DNA of 32,966 bases from Limosilactobacillus panis DSM 6035 (GCF_001435935.1 NZ_AZGM01000103.1:1-32966); one strand, 5' to 3'; positions 1 to 7,827 are shown, numbered from the stretch's first letter. Translations and numbers: made by a program. Notes: generated from the sequence alone by a model not told the origin.

Positions 1-16
1 GTTAAATTCCGAATGG

Positions 17-39
17 AGCTTCTGATTCAGAGGCTTTTT
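17..39 (+). terminator. Intrinsic terminator of a gene upstream of the window
   Basis: Arms AGCTTCTG and CAGAGGCT pair over 8 bp (one G-U) around a 3-nt loop ATT and are followed by five Ts. It probably ends a plus-strand gene whose body lies outside the window. A second A-rich/T-rich dyad at about 64-96 is too imperfect to call. Confidence 0.6.
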
Positions 40-103
40 GTCACAACCCCTTTTTTCGCTAATAAAAAAGGCCCCGTAATGGTGTCCTCTTTTTGCCCCA
101 AAC

Positions 104-133
104 AAAAAGGCAGCTCATTACGAGTTGCCTTTT
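104..133 (-). terminator. Intrinsic terminator of the lipoprotein gene
   Basis: Read on the minus strand, AAAAGGCAACTC and GAGCTGCCTTTT form a 12-nt stem with one A/C mismatch and a 5-nt loop, followed by a T-run (AAAAA on the plus strand at 104-108). It lies 25 nt after the stop codon of the minus-strand lipoprotein gene. Confidence 0.75.
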
Positions 134-157
134 ACATTCTGAAAATTAACTTAATAA

Positions 158-655
158 TTACTTGTCTTCGAATTCACCAGTCATTGGGTTCATCTGTTGA
201 ACGGTGTTAGTTTGTGGATTGAACTTGTAGATACCTTCCAAGTGGGATACATTCGAGTCGCCGTTGTTGTCACGGACGTCGATTTGGTAACCTTCCTTGG
301 CGTTTGGTTGGGTAACCGTGTAAGTCTGGCCATCGTGTTGCTTGATTCCACTTGTTTGGGTGAACTGGTTAGTAACTTGTTCTGCCTGACGAGGAGTTAC
401 GCTTTGCTGACCAGTGTAGCTAGCGCTAGTTTGGTTGGTCGTAACTTGACTCGATGCTTGCTTCGTTTCGGTGTTGGCCTTAACACTCGTTTCGTGACTT
501 GCCTTCTTGACGCTTGGTGCTTGCGTAACCTTCGCCGTTTGTGGATGGTTCGTCTTGGCTGCTGGCGTTGTACTTTCTGCACAACCTGCTAAACCAAGTG
601 TCATTAATGCTACCAGGGCACCACCCAAGATTTTCTTTGTCATTGTTGTCGTCAT
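158..655 (-). CDS. Small secreted lipoprotein, function unknown
   Basis: A 165-residue protein that starts MTTTMTKKILGGALVALMTL and has a lipobox LAGC, which puts the lipidated cysteine at residue 25. The mature protein should therefore be anchored to the outer face of the membrane. Residues about 27-90 are a low-complexity Thr/Gln/Ser/Lys-rich linker, typical of a spacer through the wall. The last 70 residues form a more ordered domain (motifs GQTYTVTQPN, YKFNPQTNTVQQMNP) of unknown role. The start at 655 has a GGGGG ribosome site 8 nt upstream; an internal ATG at 643 is an alternative. It is divergent from the MarR/ABC operon and shares a palindrome-rich control region with it. I do not recognise a named family. 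Confidence 0.85.
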   Translation of the reverse strand: MTTTMTKKILGGALVALMTLGLAGCAESTTPAAKTNHPQTAKVTQAPSVKKASHETSVKANTETKQASSQVTTNQTSASYTGQQSVTPRQAEQVTNQFTQTSGIKQHDGQTYTVTQPNAKEGYQIDVRDNNGDSNVSHLEGIYKFNPQTNTVQQMNPMTGEFEDK

Positions 656-708
656 TGTTACAACCCCCTACTCTCTTTTTATTTGAAAAATGTTAGGTAA
701 TAATTTCT

Positions 709-754
709 TTACAACTACATTGTAATACTTTTGAAACAATTATGTAATAGTTTC
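709..754. promoter_or_regulatory. Two dyad-symmetric sites in the lipoprotein promoter region
   Basis: TTACAA-N5-TTGTAA (709-725) has two perfect 6-bp arms. A second dyad at 733-754 has arms GAAACAATTA and TAATAGTTTC around a central TG, 9 of 10 positions symmetric. On the minus strand TACAAT (724-719) can serve as a -10, with ATTACA (748-743) as a possible -35 at 18-bp spacing, so both dyads would overlap a promoter for the lipoprotein gene. Which regulator binds is unknown. Confidence 0.45.
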
Positions 755-774
755 GTTATTTTAAATTATTTTTC

Positions 775-802
775 TTGCATTTTCTTTTAAGAGGCGTAGA
801 CT
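775..802 (+). promoter_or_regulatory. Candidate promoter of the MarR/ABC operon
   Basis: TTGCAT at 775-780 and TAGACT, about 16 bp downstream, are a plausible -35/-10 pair. The predicted start of transcription falls inside the 30-bp palindrome that follows, as expected for an autoregulated MarR gene. The match to consensus is moderate. Confidence 0.4.
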
Positions 803-832
803 GCATAATCATTAGGTACCTAACGATTATGC
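803..832. promoter_or_regulatory. 30-bp palindromic operator, probably for the MarR regulator
   Basis: The left arm GCATAATCATTAGGT and right arm ACCTAACGATTATGC are reverse complements at 14 of 15 positions, centred on GGTACC (centre 817.5). The site lies 33 nt before the GTG start of the MarR gene. MarR dimers bind palindromes of this kind next to their own genes, so autorepression is the simplest reading. The binding itself is inference. Confidence 0.7.
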
Positions 833-865
833 ACCGAACAATTAATATAAAGGGGGATACAGCGA

Positions 866-1342
866 GTGACAACGAGTGATGATCAGTTCTTTCAACAGCT
901 ATTTTGCCTCATTGGTGAAATCCACCAGGTGGCAATGAAACAGCCTGATAACCCGGCCAGTTTCCGTGGCCAGGGGCGAATTATCCACCTTCTTGCCCAC
1001 CATCGTGGCTTATCGCAGCGCGAGATTGCAAACCTTGCCCAGATAAAGCCGGGCTCCGTTAGTGAGGTCCTCGAACGGTTGGCAAAGAGTAAGATGATTA
1101 CCCGCTGGCGGGACCGGACTGACCGGCGGATTATCCGGGTCAAGTTGACGGATAAGGGGGAACAACTCTACCATGAGCTTGCCGAGAAACGCCGGCAGTT
1201 TGAAAAGAAAATGTTACAAAATGTAACAGAAGATGAAAAACAAACCTTCTTAACGGTGATCACTAAGATGCAGGGACAATTAAACCGCAACTATGGTGAC
1301 CTGTTACCAAAGGGAAGAAAGGGGTGTGACACGGATGATTAA
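866..1342 (+). CDS. MarR-family transcriptional regulator
   Basis: A 158-residue winged-helix regulator. Residues about 45-105 hold the MarR fold: a recognition helix in SQREIANLAQIKPGSVSEVL, then the wing with the family signature DRTDRRIIRVKLTDKG. The start is a GTG at 866 behind AGGGGGAT. The gene overlaps the downstream ABC transporter gene by 8 nt, so the regulator and exporter form one operon. MarR proteins in this arrangement usually repress a drug or peptide exporter and release DNA when they bind a small ligand. The likely operator is the palindrome at 803-832. The regulator is intact although both exporter genes behind it are frameshifted. The inducing ligand cannot be told from the sequence. 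Confidence 0.9.
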   Translation: MTTSDDQFFQQLFCLIGEIHQVAMKQPDNPASFRGQGRIIHLLAHHRGLSQREIANLAQIKPGSVSEVLERLAKSKMITRWRDRTDRRIIRVKLTDKGEQLYHELAEKRRQFEKKMLQNVTEDEKQTFLTVITKMQGQLNRNYGDLLPKGRKGCDTDD

Positions 1343-3097
1343 AATTGCGCGCAAAAACTTAACCGCTTGGGCGACGACGCTCGCGGTGCTCTTCATGTTC
1401 ATTCAGGTCGCCTGTGACCTTTACCTGCCAACGATTACTTCCGACCTGGTGGACAAGGGAATTGTGCTTAAAGACCTGTCAACCATCTGGCATGATGGTG
1501 CCTACATGCTGGGTGTCGCTGCAATCGGCCTGCTCGCGGCGGCAGGAAATGTTTACTTTGCCTCAACACAAGCGATGCAGGTTGGTGAAAAGCTCCGTCA
1601 GCAGGTTTACCACCGGGTCCTCCGTTTCTCCAGTAAGGAAATCAACGACTTTGGTGATTCTTCCTTAATTACCCGGTCAACTAACGATATTGTCCAGATT
1701 CAAAACGTGATGGTTCAGGTTCTCCGGATGATGCTCCAGTCACCAATCATGCTGGTGGCGGCCTGCGTTCTCGCTTATATCCGTGAACCACGCTTAACCC
1801 AGGTTTTCTTGATCAGCCTGCCAATCCTGGCGGTGGTGGTAATTATCGTCATGTACTTTGCCGTCCCGCTGTTTAAGAGCATCCAGAAGAAGACTGACCG
1901 GATCAACCTCATTTTCCGTGAGGGCCTGACCGGTGTCCGGGTTATCCGGGCCTTTCGTGAAGAGGGCCGTGAACAGGAGCGGTTTAAGCGGGCCAACCGG
2001 GACTATACCCAGACCGGTATTAAGGCCTTCACCCTGGTTTCCTTCCTCTTTCCCGTCATGACATTAATCTTGAGTCTGACAAATGTCGGCATCATCCTGC
2101 TTGGTAGTCAGCTGATTGCTAACATGACGATGCAGGTGGGGAACCTGATTGCCTTTATGACCTATGCCACCCAAATCATGATCAGCTTTATGATGCTGTC
2201 GATGATCTTCGTCTTCGTTCCGCGGGCTTCGGCATCTGCTGCCCGGGTCAACGCCGTCCTGGAGAAAACCATCTCGGTTGCTGACGTGCCGCAGGATGAC
2301 CAAGTTAAGGTAGACCCCCACGCCCCGGCTTCCCTGGACTTTAATAAGGTTAACTTCCGCTACCAGGGGGCCGAAAAGCTCGCCCTCCATAACCTCAACT
2401 TCAAGGTGCGTGCCGGACAAACTCTGGCAATTATCGGGGGAACCGGATCCGGTAAGTCAACCCTGGTGAACCTGATTCCGCGCCTCTTTGATATTGAGAG
2501 TGGCCAGATTACCATTAATGGTCAGCCAGTCAAGAAGCTTAGTCAGAACGACCTTCACCAGCTAATCTCAATCACCCAGCAGAAGGCGGTCCTCTTTACG
2601 GGAACAATCCGGTCGAACCTGCAGTTTGGCAATGAAAACGCCACCGATGACGAAATGTGGCACGCCCTGGGAATTGCCCAGGCGGCCGACTTCGTCAAGA
2701 AAGCAGGCGGGCTGGACGCCCCAGTTGAACAAAACGGGACCAACTTCTCTGGTGGTCAGCGGCAGCGGCTGGCACAATCGCTCGGACAATCATCAAGCCG
2801 GCATCCGTCTACATCTTTGATGATTCCTTCTCCGCACTGGACTTCAAGACCGATGCCGAACTCCGGCTGGCCCTGCGGAATGATCCCCAGATTCAGCAGG
2901 CAGTTACGGTCATTGTTGCCCAACGGGTTTCCACAGTGGCTGATGCGGACCTGATTATTGTCCTCGATGAAGGGGAAGTCGTTGGCCAGGGTACCCATGC
3001 CCAACTTAAGGCCGAAAACAAGACCTATCAGCAGATTGTTGACTCACAAATTCAGAAGGGGGATGAAGAACGTGCATCGCGGACCAAGAAAGATTAG
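1335..3097 (+). pseudogene. ABC exporter half-transporter 1 (LmrC/BmrC-like), frameshifted
   Basis: An ABC exporter with a six-helix membrane domain (residues about 1-300) fused to an ATPase domain. Walker A is GGTGSGKST (about residue 368) and the signature is FSGGQRQR. The reading frame breaks at 2775-2776, where an extra CA duplicates the preceding CA. Without it the frame continues as RLAIARTIIKPASVYIFDDS and stops at 3097, giving a normal 586 residues. As it stands, translation ends at 2954 without Walker B and the H-loop. The restored Walker B reads IFDDS, with Asp replacing the catalytic Glu, which is the degenerate site typical of one subunit of heterodimeric exporters. ATG 1335 was chosen as start; GTG 1326 is possible. 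The reconstructed end overlaps the next ABC gene by 35 nt. Confidence 0.85.
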
Positions 3098-4901
3098 TAA
3101 ACCCAAACACTTCTGGCCAACGACGAAACGGTTAGTTGCCTACCTGCGGCCATGGAAGTACGGGGTAATTATTGCCATCCTCCTGGCAATTGCCTCCGTG
3201 ATCTTCTCCATTATTTCCCCGAAGATCTTGGGGGAGGCAACCACGATTATCTATGACGGGGTCATGAAGGGATACCGGGAGATCCATGCGGGTCACCACC
3301 TGACCAGCCTGCCAATTGACTTTCACCGCATCTTTGAGATCGGTGTGATTGTGGTCATCCTGTACGTTTTCTCCGGACTTTTTTCCTTTGTTCAACAGAT
3401 TATTATGACCCGAATCTCTCAGAAGGTGGTTTATAACCTTCGCCAGGACCTGAAGGAGAAGATGGGCCGGGTTCCAGTTAAATTTTACGATACCCACAGT
3501 AACGGGGACATCATGAGCCGGATGGTCAATGATATGGATAACATTGCCGGAACCCTCCAGCAAAGTCTGATCCAAATTATCACGAGCTCAATCACCTTTG
3601 TGGGGGTCCTTGTCTTGATGCTCACCATTAGCTGGAAGCTAACCCTGGTGGCCTTCGTAATGATCCCCCTGAGCCTAATGGTTGTGACCTTTGCCCCTAT
3701 ACCGCCCAGCGGCTATTCAGTCGGCAGCAGGCGGCCCTAGGAAGAATTAACGGCCAGGTTGAAGAAACCTACGCCGGGCATACGATTGTCCGGACCTTTA
3801 ACAAGGAAGCGGACGAGGAAAAGCAGTTTGCCGGTAAGAACCATGAGTACTACCAGGCCGCCTGGAAGGCTCAGTTTTTCTCCGTCATGATTTTCCCCCT
3901 TATGAACTTTATTCGGAACCTTGGCTACCTCCTAGTGGCCGTGGCAGGGGCCTTTGCTGTCATCAACGGACGGATCACCCTAGGGAACGTTCAGGCGTTT
4001 CTGCAGTACACCAACCAGTTCTCCCAGCCAATTACTCAGGTGGCCAACCTCAGCAGCACTATTCAGCAGACGGTGGCCTCGGCAGAACGGATCTTTGCAA
4101 TCTTGGACGCTCCCGAGATGGACGAAACCCTGGTTCAAGACCAGCCCCAAACAAAGCAGCCGGTACCAAAGGTTGAGTTTAAAGACGTTCGCTTTAGCTA
4201 TGGGGATGAGCCACTGATTGAGGACTTTAACCTCAAGGCACCTAAAAACCACATGGTCGCTATCGTTGGGCCAACGGGGGCCGGGAAGACGACCATCATC
4301 AACCTCCTGGAGCGCTTTTACGAGATTAAGGGTGGCCATCCATATCTACCTCGATGGTCACGACACCCGGTCAATGACCAGGGACGACTTACGAAGCCAC
4401 ATTGGAATGGTTCTCCAGGATACCTGGCTCTTTACGGGAACCATCTATGATAACATCAAGTATGGCCGCAAAGGCGCCACTGAAGAGGAGGTCCACCAGG
4501 CGGCCAGGATGGCCCACGCGGACAGCTTCATTCGGGAACTACCCGATGGTTACCAAACGGTTCTGAACGAGTCGGCGTCGAACTTCTCTCAAGGGCAGCG
4601 GCAGTTACTGACGATTGCCCGGGCCTTCCTCGCCAACCCAGAGATCCTGATCCTGGATGAGGCCACTAGTTCGGTGGATACCCGGACGGAGGCCCTTATC
4701 CAGTCGGCAATGAATGACCTGCAGAAGAACCGGACGAGCTTCGTGGTTGCCCACCGGCTCTCAACCATCCGCAATGCCGAGCAGATCATCGTAGTTAACC
4801 ACGGCCACATCATCGAGACTGGGAACCACGACCAGCTGATGGCCAAGAATGGCTTCTATGCCGACCTGTACAACAGTCAATTTTTGGGCAATAACATCTA
4901 A
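3063..4901 (+). pseudogene. ABC exporter half-transporter 2 (LmrD/BmrD-like), two frameshifts
   Basis: The partner ABC half-transporter, starting at ATG 3063. Two indels break it. Near 3694-3697 (a run of four Cs after GTGACCTTTG) one base is lost, or two gained. At 4340-4343 a CCAT duplicates the preceding CCAT. Repairing both restores one frame of 611 residues. It runs from the membrane domain (with the coupling-helix motif RINGQVEETYAGHTIVRTFN) through Walker A GPTGAGKT (about residue 402), signature NFSQGQRQLL, and Walker B ILILDEATSSVD with the catalytic Glu, to the switch motif VVAHRLSTIRNA. This canonical site would complement the degenerate one in the first subunit. The C-terminal piece alone is open from 4218, so isolated fragments could be translated, but no functional exporter is expected unless the indels are errors or reversible. 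Confidence 0.85.
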
Positions 4902-4910
4902 ATAACTAGG

Positions 4911-4954
4911 AAACTGCTGTGGTAGAATAGGGTTCTACGACAGCAGTTTATTTT
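4911..4954 (+). terminator. Hairpin terminator after the ABC genes, with an embedded -10
   Basis: AAACTGCTGT (4911-4920) pairs with ACAGCAGTTT (4940-4949), and TAGAA pairs with TTCTA inside it; ATTTT follows. The ascending arm also contains an extended -10, TGgTAGAAT (4920-4928), so the same DNA may start transcription of the next gene. No good -35 is visible. Confidence 0.6.
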
Positions 4955-4968
4955 AAAGAAGGTAAATC

Positions 4969-5991
4969 ATGAAATCCTATCAGCAAACGACTCAACAGTT
5001 AGACCAGCTGGTCCATGACGGCATTGTTCCCGGGATCAGTTACCTGATTTTTGATGGCCCAGAAGAAATCAAGCAGGTGCGGGGGCTGGCCCAAACGCGA
5101 CCCTTCCCGGAACCGTTAAAAGCGGGAATGCAGTACGACCTAGCATCGTTGACTAAGGTTGTGGGAACAGTCCCCGTGATTGCCCAACTACTGCAAGAAG
5201 GGAAGTTAGCGCTCGATGATCCGTTAAAGGAGTACCTGCCAGACTTCCCGGACCCCCGGCCAACGATTCGCAATCTCTTGACCCACACCTCGGGAATCAC
5301 CGGCTATATTCCCCACCGCAACGAACTGGCGCCGGCTGCACTGAAGCGGGCCTTCTTAACGGCAATGCACGTCGATAGCTCCCTCAACCGCCAGATTCGG
5401 TACGCGGACGTTAACTTCTTATACCTCGGGTGGATCATCGAGGAGTTATGCCAGCAACCCGTCCAGGACGTCATCACTGCCCGGGTGCTCAAACCACTGA
5501 AGATGACCGGGGCGACCTTTACTCCTGCCCCGGCAAACTGTGTGCCTACCGAGATTCAGCCTAAGCGGGGACTGATTCGGGGGCAGGTCCACGACCCCAA
5601 GGGCTACATCCTGGGGAAGCACTGTGGGTGCGCGGGAATGTTCGCTAGTCTAGCTGACCTCGCAACCTACGGCCGGGCACTAATTGAAAGCAACCTGGCC
5701 GGCTTGTTGGACGCCAAGACGGTTGACATGCTCTTCACCGACCAGACGCCAATTCCTGGAGAGCACAGCCGGTCTTTGGGCTGGAAGCTCCTGCACTTCC
5801 GGCAGGCTGACCGCCACTACCTGATTAGTCACACCGGCTTTACTGGCACATGGATGATCCTCGACCGGCAGACTGACCAGGGGATGATCGTTTTGACTAA
5901 CCGTGTCCACCCGACGGCGCGCAACCAGCGTTACCTCGACCGCCGCGACCAAATCTTTGCGACCTACCTCCGTGAAATGGCCCAGAATTAA
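4969..5991 (+). CDS. Serine beta-lactamase-fold hydrolase (class C / PBP-like)
   Basis: A 340-residue member of the serine beta-lactamase family (Pfam Beta-lactamase), which includes DD-peptidases, esterases and amidases. The catalytic motifs are visible: SLTK at residues 60-63 (nucleophile Ser and general base Lys), a Tyr motif YADVN starting at 145, and HTG at 288-290 in place of the KTG box. There is no signal peptide, so the protein is probably cytoplasmic. In lactobacilli these proteins are rarely true beta-lactamases; a peptidase or esterase role is more likely, and the substrate cannot be told. The start ATG at 4969 follows AAAGAAGG. It appears to be a single-gene unit between the decayed exporter and argR. 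Confidence 0.85.
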   Translation: MKSYQQTTQQLDQLVHDGIVPGISYLIFDGPEEIKQVRGLAQTRPFPEPLKAGMQYDLASLTKVVGTVPVIAQLLQEGKLALDDPLKEYLPDFPDPRPTIRNLLTHTSGITGYIPHRNELAPAALKRAFLTAMHVDSSLNRQIRYADVNFLYLGWIIEELCQQPVQDVITARVLKPLKMTGATFTPAPANCVPTEIQPKRGLIRGQVHDPKGYILGKHCGCAGMFASLADLATYGRALIESNLAGLLDAKTVDMLFTDQTPIPGEHSRSLGWKLLHFRQADRHYLISHTGFTGTWMILDRQTDQGMIVLTNRVHPTARNQRYLDRRDQIFATYLREMAQN

Positions 5992-6003
5992 TTTTTATTC
6001 ATT
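5986..6003. promoter_or_regulatory. ARG box 1 (ArgR operator)
   Basis: On the minus strand this 18-bp site agrees at 15 of 18 positions with the Gram-positive ARG box as I recall it (CATGAATAAAAATKCAAK). It contains the intact core ATGAATAAAAAT. It overlaps the stop codon of the upstream hydrolase gene and lies about 140 bp before argR. Confidence 0.5.
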
Positions 6004-6059
6004 AGGGCCCTGCAAAAATAAAAGCACGAGTAAACACTGTTGAATTAAGCCCTTCCCCG

Positions 6060-6088
6060 TTGACAATTTAGTGATAATTGCTTATGAT
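6060..6088 (+). promoter_or_regulatory. argR promoter
   Basis: TTGACA (6060-6065), a 17-bp spacer and TATGAT (6083-6088) make a near-consensus sigma-A promoter 53 nt upstream of the argR start codon. Confidence 0.8.
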
Positions 6089-6108
6089 TATTAATAAATA
6101 TCTGAGGA

Positions 6109-6126
6109 AATGAATAAAAATTACTA
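6109..6126. promoter_or_regulatory. ARG box 2 (ArgR operator)
   Basis: AATGAATAAAAATTACTA matches the core of the Gram-positive ARG box and lies downstream of the argR promoter, just before the ribosome site. With the box at 5986-6003 it suggests that ArgR represses its own gene, possibly by looping; this is inference. Confidence 0.55.
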
Positions 6127-6140
6127 AGGGGGGGAGCCGA

Positions 6141-6599
6141 ATGGATCGTAAGGCACGACGCAAATATATCGAGCAGCTCGTGAGCGAGCGCAAAATCGAG
6201 ACCCAGGACGAGCTTTTGAAGCTGCTCAACGATGCCGGAATTGAGACCACGCAGGCAACCATTTCACGTGATATCCATATGTTAAATATTGTTAAGGCCA
6301 GTGATGGGACCGGCCACACCTACTATGTTCAACTGCAAAAGGACCCAGCCCATAACTACGACCGCCTGTATTTGGGCATTCACAACAACGTCCAGACCGT
6401 CGAGACGGTGCAATTCTTAAACGTGGTCAAGACTGAACCCAACTCAAGCTACGCTACCATCCTTGCGGGGATGTTTGACGAGTTGGACGTTCCGGAGGTG
6501 ATTGGGACTTTAGCAGGGAATGATACCCTTATCCTGATCAGTAAGACACCAGAAGATGCCCAGGCCGTTAATAAGCTGATAACAGACCACCTTGCCTAA
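6141..6599 (+). CDS. argR: Arginine repressor ArgR/AhrC
   Basis: A 152-residue protein, the normal length for ArgR. The N-terminal winged helix contains the signature TTQATISRDIHML (about residues 37-49), which contacts ARG boxes. The C-terminal domain contains the oligomerisation and arginine-binding stretch IGTLAGNDTLILIS (about 120-135). ArgR forms hexamers that repress arginine synthesis and control arginine catabolism when arginine is bound. No arginine gene lies nearby, so it acts in trans. Lactobacilli often carry two ArgR-type proteins; which one this is cannot be said. The start ATG at 6141 follows a strong GGGGGGAG site. It has its own promoter and two ARG boxes. Confidence 0.95.
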   Translation: MDRKARRKYIEQLVSERKIETQDELLKLLNDAGIETTQATISRDIHMLNIVKASDGTGHTYYVQLQKDPAHNYDRLYLGIHNNVQTVETVQFLNVVKTEPNSSYATILAGMFDELDVPEVIGTLAGNDTLILISKTPEDAQAVNKLITDHLA

Positions 6600-6609
6600 T
6601 TAGAAGGAC

Positions 6610-6623
6610 CGGTAGCGCTTGCA
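6610..6623 (-). promoter_or_regulatory. cre site (CcpA operator) upstream of the alcohol dehydrogenase gene
   Basis: On the minus strand TGCAAGCGCTACCG fits the cre consensus TGNAANCGNTNNCA at every fixed position but the last. It overlaps a possible -35 (TTGCAA, 6619-6624), which pairs at 17 bp with a -10 TAATTT (6642-6647). This suggests carbon-catabolite control of the alcohol dehydrogenase gene. Confidence 0.55.
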
Positions 6624-6675
6624 AAAGTATCATCCGCATGTTAATTTTAACTTGTTGGATGATACTTTTGTTTTT
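6622..6675 (+). terminator. argR terminator
   Basis: CAAAAGTATCATCC (6622-6635) pairs perfectly with GGATGATACTTTTG (6657-6670), and GTTAA/TTAAC can pair within the loop. TTTTT follows. It ends argR but also overlaps the likely promoter of the next gene. Confidence 0.75.
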
Positions 6676-6693
6676 AGAAAGGTGGAACCAAAT

Positions 6694-7764
6694 ATGCGTG
6701 GTTTTGCAATGATTGGCCCAAACGAAACTGGCTTTATCGAAAAGGATGATCCTAAGCTGGGTCACCGTGACGCGCTGGTTAAGCCACTCGCCGTTGCCCC
6801 ATGTACCTCTGACATTCACACCGTTTACGAGAATGCCATTGGTCCTCGTCACAACATGATCTTAGGGCACGAAGCATGTGGTGAGATTGTAGCGGTTGGT
6901 GACGAAGTTAAGGACTTTAAAGTAGGGGACAAGGTCTTGGTACCAGCAGTTACCCCTGACTGGTCCGACCTGAACTCACAAGCGGGCTTTGCTTCTCACT
7001 CCGGTGGGATGCTGGCCGGCTGGAAGTTCTCAAACTTCAAGGACGGGGTTTTCGCAACCCGTTTCCACGTAAATGATGCTGACGGTAACCTGGCCCACAT
7101 GCCAGAAGGAATGGACCCTGGTGTTGCCTGCATGCTGTCTGACATGATCCCAACTGGTTTCCATGCTGATGAGATGGCCCACGTTGAATTTGGTGACACC
7201 GTTGCCGTTATTGGGATTGGCCCCGTTGGCTTGATGGCCCTGCGTGGAGCAGTCCTGCACGGTGCTGGTCGGATCTTTGCCGTTGGTTCACGGCCAAAGA
7301 CGGTTGAAGTAGCTAAGAAGTACGGAGCTACAGACATTGTTGACTACCACAACGGTGATATCGCTGACCAAATCCTCAAGTTGACCGACAACAAGGGGGT
7401 TGACCGGGTCCTGATTGCCGGTGGGGACACTGAGCACACCTTTGACCAAGCCGCCCGGATGACGAAGCCAGGTGGCTCAATCGGTAATGTTGCCTACTTG
7501 AATGGTAACCACACCATTGAAATCAAGGCTGGTGACTGGGGTGTTGGGATGTCCAACATCACCATCGATGGTGGCCTGATGCCAGGTGGCCGTCTGCGGA
7601 TGGAAAAGCTGGCTAGTCTGATTACCAACGGCCGGCTGGATCCTTCACTGATGATTACCCACAAGTTCCACGGCTTCGAAAAGATTCCGGATGCTCTAGA
7701 ATTAATGCATAACAAGCCAGCTGACCTGATCAAGCCAGTTGTTTACTGTGATGACATTGACTAA
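6694..7764 (+). CDS. adh: NADP(H)-dependent secondary alcohol dehydrogenase (zinc family)
   Basis: A 356-residue zinc medium-chain dehydrogenase that closely resembles the Thermoanaerobacter brockii/Clostridium beijerinckii isopropanol dehydrogenases throughout. It interconverts secondary alcohols and ketones in the cytoplasm. The catalytic zinc ligands fall at the same numbers as in the T. brockii enzyme: Cys37 (APCTSD), His59 (GHEACGE) and Asp150 (MLSDMIPTGFH). The nucleotide site GIGPVG followed by GSRP and a later Tyr (VDYHNG) is the NADP-selecting set of that family. ATG 6694 behind AAAGGTGG was chosen; an in-frame upstream start at 6619 would lie in the terminator hairpin. A cre site and a candidate promoter lie upstream, and a strong terminator follows, so it is monocistronic. 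In a heterofermenter it could reoxidise NADPH. Confidence 0.93.
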   Translation: MRGFAMIGPNETGFIEKDDPKLGHRDALVKPLAVAPCTSDIHTVYENAIGPRHNMILGHEACGEIVAVGDEVKDFKVGDKVLVPAVTPDWSDLNSQAGFASHSGGMLAGWKFSNFKDGVFATRFHVNDADGNLAHMPEGMDPGVACMLSDMIPTGFHADEMAHVEFGDTVAVIGIGPVGLMALRGAVLHGAGRIFAVGSRPKTVEVAKKYGATDIVDYHNGDIADQILKLTDNKGVDRVLIAGGDTEHTFDQAARMTKPGGSIGNVAYLNGNHTIEIKAGDWGVGMSNITIDGGLMPGGRLRMEKLASLITNGRLDPSLMITHKFHGFEKIPDALELMHNKPADLIKPVVYCDDID

Positions 7765-7773
7765 ATAAACGAA

Positions 7774-7827
7774 AAAGGAATTGGAAAAAGCTTTGCTGGC
7801 TTTTTCCAATTCCTTTAATTTTTTAAA
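7774..7827. terminator. Bidirectional terminator between adh and the murT operon
   Basis: An 18-bp perfect stem starting AAAGGAATTGG (7774-7791 with 7799-7816) and a 7-nt loop. T-runs lie on both sides (AATTTTTT on the plus strand, CTTTTT on the minus strand). It serves the two convergent units. Confidence 0.9.

Noticed and set aside
64-96. A-rich/T-rich dyad as an extra terminator
   Set aside because: The arms pair poorly beyond GG/CC and the flanking A and T runs; two better hairpins lie on either side.
197-592. 131-codon plus-strand open frame
   Set aside because: It lies opposite the lipoprotein gene, whose lipobox, ribosome site and terminator all support the minus strand.
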